Of a stretch of 64,000 nt of DNA, positions 58,430 to 64,000 are shown one piece after another. Source of the DNA: Ceratotherium simum simum. Lineage: Eukaryota; Chordata; Mammalia; Perissodactyla; Rhinocerotidae. Numbering within the stretch: position 1 is the first letter of the stretch; every line of letters begins with the position of its first letter. The translations under genes were made by a program, and so were the position numbers. Location: contig NW_004454175.1 in NCBI RefSeq assembly GCF_000283155.1, positions 8,731,914 to 8,795,913 of the forward strand, given 5' to 3'. Below the pieces are notes generated by a model. The model worked only from the letters and a program-made list of their open reading frames with translations, had not been told where the DNA came from and did no database searches.

Positions 58430-61205
58430 GGGAGAGAAGCCTTGAGAAGCAATGAGGATGCGGTAACCCAAGGCAGCGCTGAATTAACACGTGCACCTCT
58501 TCCCCACCTCCACACTGGGCTGCAGCCCCCTGGCTCCAAAGAAGAGCCCCCGGTCCCTTACTGAAGTGCCCACCCCAATTCCCCACGAAGGAGTCTCCCC
58601 CAGTTCCCCACTTGGGAACCCAACCCAAGCCCCTTGCTTCCTGGAGATACTTCCTTTAAGCAAACTACAGCTTTGCCTCTGAGAGCTCCCGCTCTGCAGG
58701 AAGTCAGACCTGAGGGGGAAAGACTTAAGCGATGCCACTTTAAATGTCCAAGTCGCAGAAACCACGACCCCTGCGAGCAGTGGTGGAGCCTTATCAACCC
58801 AGAGCTCCTGACTACAGAGGTCTGCACTTTGAATAACTAGGTGGGGGGAATTGCCTTTCATAAAAAGAGAAGAAATGCTTTGCTTAATGACAAATAGGCA
58901 ACCAGAGGCTAGAAACAGTTTTTTTCTTTTCATTTTTTTTCTTTGCCTGCAAAATTAGAACTTTTGAGTTTTGCCGTTTAAGCTTAAGAGTGAAAACTAA
59001 CTGCTTTAAAGTACTTGGACTTTTTTTTTTCTGGTTTTACTCACTAAAATAAATAGCACGTATTATTTAGCTCTTCTCATCAACAATTTCCCCTAACACT
59101 TGAAAGAAATGTGTAGGAAAATTACACCACGCAGGTAATAATGATGATGATGATAATAAAACCCTTTGCATCCAAATGAGTTCAATCTAGAGAAGAAAAT
59201 AGAAAACAGATCCCCTCCTGGTCGGCTTCTTCCACTAACGAGCCGCCTCTTCCCCCCGCCCATCTTTTCAGGGCACATTGTAAATGGAATGGCCCGCACA
59301 GGCCCTCACACCCTGCCCTTTGAATGGGAAATCACTGAGCAAAAGGATTGCAGACTGTCAGAAAACACAGCCTTCATTGAGAGGAGAAGGAAACAAACCC
59401 TAAAACAAAACAGGAAGTCACCTTTGCTCTGCATCGTTGAAACATTCCCCTGCTTTAATCCAGCCATTTCTCACAGTCAATAATAAGCAGAAAAAAGACG
59501 CCCCACTTCAGAGCACACCGTGAGACGGCAGTTTCCATTCCAGAGCATTGATCTGATAGCACTTATAAAATGTCAGTGCTAACTTGAGTTTATGGAATTT
59601 TATCTCTAAAATGACCCTAAAGAGCAGTTTGTGACTGCAGTAAATTTTTTCAGAAAGAAGTTTGTCCCACTTAGGAGACAAAAAAAAAAAAACAGATGGT
59701 AGATAGGGAGTCAGTATACAAACCTTGCCTGGTCTACAATTATTGAGTGTCATTTAAGAAAAGAAAGCCAAAAACTATATAAATGAATTAGACAAAAAAT
59801 GACTTGGCAAGTAAAATTTAGAAGGAAAAAACAAATTTAGAAACAGTCAATATTAGAGCATTTGGGGGCTATTCTGTATAAAGAAAAAATAGGTGGAATT
59901 TTCAATAAATTAGAAGGAATAAATGTGAGGAGTAGATACAATAAATTGCTAAATACGTTTTCCTGTTCATCATAAATCTTAACAGCATAAGAAGAAACGA
60001 GCTAATGCTTTAATGGTTCGACAACTATCTGAAATAAAGTCTCTTTTCCTTCCCCTGACAAAAGTCAATTACCCCCATTGTCTAACATGGCCCCTCACAA
60101 CTTTAATCCAAATTTGTCTTTATCAAAACCCAAAATAAACTTCACCGCCTCCCAGAAGTCTTTTTGAGTACCCTGTCTGATTCTGTTCATTTTTCTAGTT
60201 AGTTCCCCTTGAATGTTGTTCGTTTTTGCAAATTGTTCTTTAGCACCTGCCAATTTATGGCTTCAAAAAATTTTTTCTTTCATTATGTCATCTGGATGTG
60301 CTCTGCCTTCCTAAATAGCATGTATGATTTTTTAAAGAAGAGAATTCATCTTCTATTTCTTCTGATGTAGGCATTTGAGAAATGTTGGCCCATGGAATTT
60401 GGAATGCAATATTTTAAATATTAAAATATGTGCGTCTTAAAGAGACGAAAATACAAACCGAGTCAATAGTGATAGCTAAGTTTGAAAAATAGGCTATAGG
60501 ATCATGAAGGAAACACAAATTAGATATGGCACACAGTTTCCCCTAGGGGATGAGCTGTACCCCCAAAAATGAGTGCCTTCAAACAGGCCTATATTGAGAG
60601 AAAATTCAGGGAAGGCTGAAACCTGGTGCCCCAGGGGAAATGGGTGATAGGTAATTTGTTGTTCTTATGTTGTATTTTACACCATTTTGTTTAATGGACA
60701 GAACACTGATCTTTGTGTAAAACTACACCTGGGCTACATGCGCGACAGCTAACAGCCATAGACATTTCCTCACTTCTGGGGAAGAATTTCAAAGTAGATA
60801 AGCTGCAGGCAACACAAAGGGCTGGAGAATTGGAGCTTTTAAATATTTTGATGGGCATAGCAATTGTGATCTTTTAGAACTCACTTTTCAAAATTAAGTG
60901 TGAAAATCCGAGAGTTTTATGCAGTGGATTTTATATTTGAGAAAGTTGTCAAGGTGGCGAATGCAAATTATTAATGTACCAATATCCCGCTGAAAAAAGT
61001 CTTATGGAGACTAGATTCCAGGACCTCGAAGGGCTCCCCAAGGCACACCCCATGGACCTCTTCCAGAGCACTTCAGAGTAACCACATGGCACCTTGTTCT
61101 CAGAGCGCTACAGCATAGCGCCCCCCTAGCACCTGCTTGGGACTATGAATCAATCCTGGGCTCAACAGCTGCTTAGGAAGCGCACCCAGACCCAGTCATG
61201 GCCAA
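58430..61205. other. Upstream flank of FRZB, no gene recognised
   Basis: After the CpG island the sequence becomes AT-rich. 59140-59160 has a short GAT repeat. 58500-59500 is complex and repeat-free and could contain regulatory sequence, which needs alignment to judge. Open frames here have no gene features. Confidence 0.6.
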
Positions 61206-61216
61206 TGCGTCTTCTT

Positions 61217-61225
61217 TTTTGTTTG

Positions 61226-61257
<32 letters not shown>

Positions 61258-61553
61258 GTGAGGAAGATCAGCCCTGAGCTAACATCCATGCCAATCCTCT
61301 TTTTGCTGAGGAAGACCTGCCCCGAGCTAACATCTATTGCCAATCCTCTTCCTTTTTTTTCCTTTTCCCTTTTTATCCCCCAAAGCCCCAGTAGATAGTT
61401 GTATGTCGTAGCTGCACATCCTTCTAGTTGCTGTATGCGGGACGCGGCCTCAGCATGGCCGGAGAAGCGGTGCGTTGGTGCGCGCCTGGAATCCGAACCC
61501 GGGCCGCCAGTAGTGGAGCGCGCACTTAACCGCTAAGCCACGGGGCCGGCCCC
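61217..61553 (-). mobile_element. ERE-type SINE, minus orientation, upstream of FRZB
   Basis: Plus strand has a T/G-rich tail (TTTTG repeats, 61217-61257) and ends CCACGGGGCCGGCCCC. The near-identical flanks TGCGTCTTCTT (61206-61216) and TGTGTCTTCTT (61556-61566) differ by one C/T change at a CpG. It has three successive 3' blocks and is longer than the other copies. It lies about 3.4 kb upstream of the promoter. Confidence 0.93.
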
Positions 61554-61964
61554 ACTGTGTCTTCTTAGTATGCATCATGGTGCCATGGTCAGTGGCATTT
61601 CATTTAGCTTCTTGACAAGGGTTTCTGTGGCAATATCAAGAAAAGATCTTGCTAGAGGTTATCACTGTGAAATAGCCATATTTCCAAAATTTCAATTTGA
61701 AAAATTTCCAAAAGAAATATTTGCAATGTCTTGTTTCATCAATAATTTAAATATTAACATTATTTTTCATCTGTTTAAATACACTTTAAACTTACACCAG
61801 GTTTGTATTTGTAAGACTATACACATCTGTCCTGTAAGAAAATGTGCTTACATTCCTACAAGCAGGGCTGATATGTGAAGGAATTAACAACTAGCTGGGC
61901 TAGTTGGGACATCTACCAGTCCCATTCTCTGCCGGCTGAGGAACTGCCCTGGGTATCCAGGGAG

Positions 61965-62145
61965 CTAAGGAACTAGTGTTTATTGAGTACCTACTGTCTT
62001 TGAGGCATAAACCGCACGACGCTTTGCAGCAGGGGTTAGTTCCAAAGACGAAGAAACTGAGGCTCAGAGGAATGAAATAATTTCCAAAAGTTCTCACAGC
62101 TAGATAAGGGCCTGTCAGGAGTGGGACTTGAATCCATGCTCTTTT
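61965..62145 (-). mobile_element. MIR-like SINE, minus orientation
   Basis: GTTTATTGAGTACCTACTGT at the left, and GAAACTGAGGCTCAGAGGAA with GGGACTTGAATCCATGCTC at the right. Confidence 0.8.
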
Positions 62146-62452
62146 CACAATTCCAACAATTCCTGGGCAGAAAGCAGCTGGGAACGGAAGGCCCCAGGCT
62201 CTCTGTGAGCCTGGGTCTCGGCCTGAACCCTGACCACACTGGGTGTCAGGCACTGGCTCTGCCTGGCCAGGAACAGAATGCGAAGCCTTGCACTTCAAAT
62301 GGGGAGAACTTCCGGCTCCATGGATTCTACCGAGCTATTCTGTGGACCTAGTAATTCCTTAGCATTTCACTTTAGGTAGATCTCACCCTTTCCAGTCTCT
62401 AAGCAATCCAATAAAATCTTCCCACCTGCTAGCTACATCATCATTAGGGCAG

Positions 62453-62634
62453 CGACTCAAACTGTAGTGTGCAGCAGAGTCTCCTGCGGGGCTTCTGAAA
62501 ACACAGACTGCTGGGCCCCATCCAGAGTTTCTGGTACCATGGGTCTAGGCGGGCCTGAGAATTTGCATTTCTAATAAGTTCCCAGGTGATACAATACTGC
62601 TGTCCAGGGGCAACTTTGAGAATCACACGTTTGA
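62453..62634 (+). mobile_element. MER5-like relic
   Basis: GCGACTCAAACTGTAGTGTG, GCTGGGCCCCATCCAGAGTT, TTTCTAATAAGTTCCCAGGTG and TTTGAGAATCACACGTTTG follow MER5 from end to end. Confidence 0.85.
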
Positions 62635-62639
62635 ACTAG

Positions 62640-64000
62640 ATATTAAGCCCTGATTTATCCTTAGTAAACTCTTTCCATGCTATAAAGACTTCATTATTTT
62701 ATCTCCTGGTTGTCTTTTGTTTAGAAACAAAATTTCAATAGAGCAGCGTTATAGCTAAATGACACTCTGAAGGGGTGGTGGGAAGGAAGAGAGCACTAGA
62801 TACCTCTACTAGTTACTCAAAGGCCATCCTAATAGCCCCAATAAGACTTGACAATAAAATCAGCTGGCTTTCTGAACCCTATGTACTTTCCTAAACGGTC
62901 ATAGACCACTCTACCCACATTACAATGAAAGAACAATAGACGCAGATTCAAAGAAGTTCCAGAAGGAACCATAGTATCTTAGTAATGGAATGAACCTCAG
63001 CAATCTAGCCCACCCACCTGTTCCCCATCTCTAAAACTCCCAGCCCTCCATACCTTAATTTGTAGAGAAAACTCAGGGAGTAAATCATTTATGCAAAGTT
63101 ATGAAGTCAGTTAACGGCAGTTAGCCATGCTTCCCAGTTTGATGTTCTTTCTATTTACACTATCCTCCTTCTCTATTGGAAGTATGTGTTTTTCTCACAT
63201 TTGGAAACACCATGTGCCCATATAAAATATATATAATTAAACATAATTCTGTTCAGTTTACACAATCCCTTAAAATCATCCAAAGCTTCCAAACAGCCCA
63301 ACAGGATTTGGGGCTCCAGCAGGGGAGGTGTGGGACTCATCCAAGAGGACCCCGCACTGCATCTCTCCCTATGTCTAATGTCAATTGAAATCCAGATGAT
63401 CCTGAATTTCTTTCTAATCTCCCTTTAACAAGATCTAATTACAGATCATTTCTAGAGTACCCCTTCTACCATCTTACTCTGGAAGAGACCTACGTGTTTT
63501 TCTACATCTTTCATCTTATCATATCTTTAAAAGTCTTGGCTTACTCCTCAGTTCCCCCTCTAATGGTGACAGAGGAGAAGTCAAGTGGCACACCGCTCAT
63601 TCCAACATGGGCTTTAGGCTGAGTTATGACGTAAACAACTGAGCAACTGACTGTGACCATCAAGGTCAAGTTAGAAAATGGCCTTAAAATGATCCCCACA
63701 GTATTAAAAATCCTGCAAAACAATCAATAAGAATCCATAACCCAGCTACTCCTCAGTCATCTGTGATGTTAAATGTGAGTTGTACATCTCATGTTTAACC
63801 TGGAAGATGAATCAGTCCCTTGCATGGATATATAAGTCAGGAGAGCGTGAATCTGCCAACTGTACCAATTCTTAAAGCTAAAGAATTTGTTTTTTGTCTC
63901 AAATTGTTTCCTCAGTTTTGAAGAATAAATCATCAGAATATCAGAAATGGCTATTGAAAGATTTCTGGGGTCAAAGTGAAATACTTCAAATCAATTTAAC
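62640..64000. other. Upstream intergenic stretch without recognised features
   Basis: AT-rich, no gene or repeat that I can name. The next gene upstream of FRZB in mammals (NCKAP1, from memory) is not seen in the window. Confidence 0.6.

Noticed and set aside
58030..58933. Several minus-strand frames of 149-169 codons upstream of FRZB
   Set aside because: They overlap one another in different frames in GC-rich upstream DNA, with no recognisable motif, start context or splice site.
1..64000. A previously undescribed gene system
   Set aside because: The window is explained by one known gene, common mammalian repeats and unassigned non-coding DNA; no cluster of unknown coding genes is present.

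Overview
The window is mammalian nuclear DNA, very probably from an odd-toed ungulate and most likely a horse or close relative. The key evidence is eleven copies of a tRNA-derived SINE that opens with GGCCGGCCC...GTGGC and a 'GGTTAAGT' box and carries the internal motif 'GATGTTAGCTCAGGGC'. That structure matches the equine repetitive elements (ERE) of Perissodactyla. Around them are old mammalian repeats (L1, L2, MIR, MER5-type). There is no operon-like or prokaryotic gene organisation.

One protein-coding gene can be supported: FRZB (secreted frizzled-related protein 3, a Wnt antagonist), on the minus strand. All six exons were found, each bounded by AG/GT: 57163-57643 (coding part of exon 1), 49543-49590, 34017-34082, 29734-29938, 29280-29343 and 26046-26162 (coding part of exon 6). 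They join in frame to 981 nt, encoding 326 residues: a signal peptide, a ten-cysteine frizzled domain in exon 1, a short linker in exon 2, a netrin-like domain in exons 3-5 and a Ser/Arg-rich tail in exon 6. The transcription unit runs from a CpG-rich promoter near 57.86 kb to a poly(A) signal at 25224-25229, about 32.6 kb.

Layout. 1-25.2 kb is intergenic, downstream of FRZB: L1 remnants with an embedded AAAGTA microsatellite, L2 pieces, four EREs, MER5-like and MIR copies, and long stretches of unassigned single-copy-looking DNA. 25.2-57.86 kb is FRZB. Introns 5 and 4 are short, intron 3 holds a young ERE, intron 2 (15.5 kb) holds two EREs, an inverted L2 and a long antisense L1 ending 130 bp from exon 2, and intron 1 holds three EREs in both orientations. 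57.86-64 kb is upstream sequence with a CpG island, one ERE and old repeats.

No new biological system is visible. The points worth a second look are details of FRZB (an extra glycosylation sequon in the tail, a CTG run in the signal peptide, two frame-neutral small exons, a non-consensus donor at exon 4), mobile-element structures (young or 5'-truncated EREs, inverted ERE pairs flanking exons) and one unexplained GC-rich island at 13.8-14.1 kb. All family assignments are from reading the sequence and from memory of the families; no database search was run.
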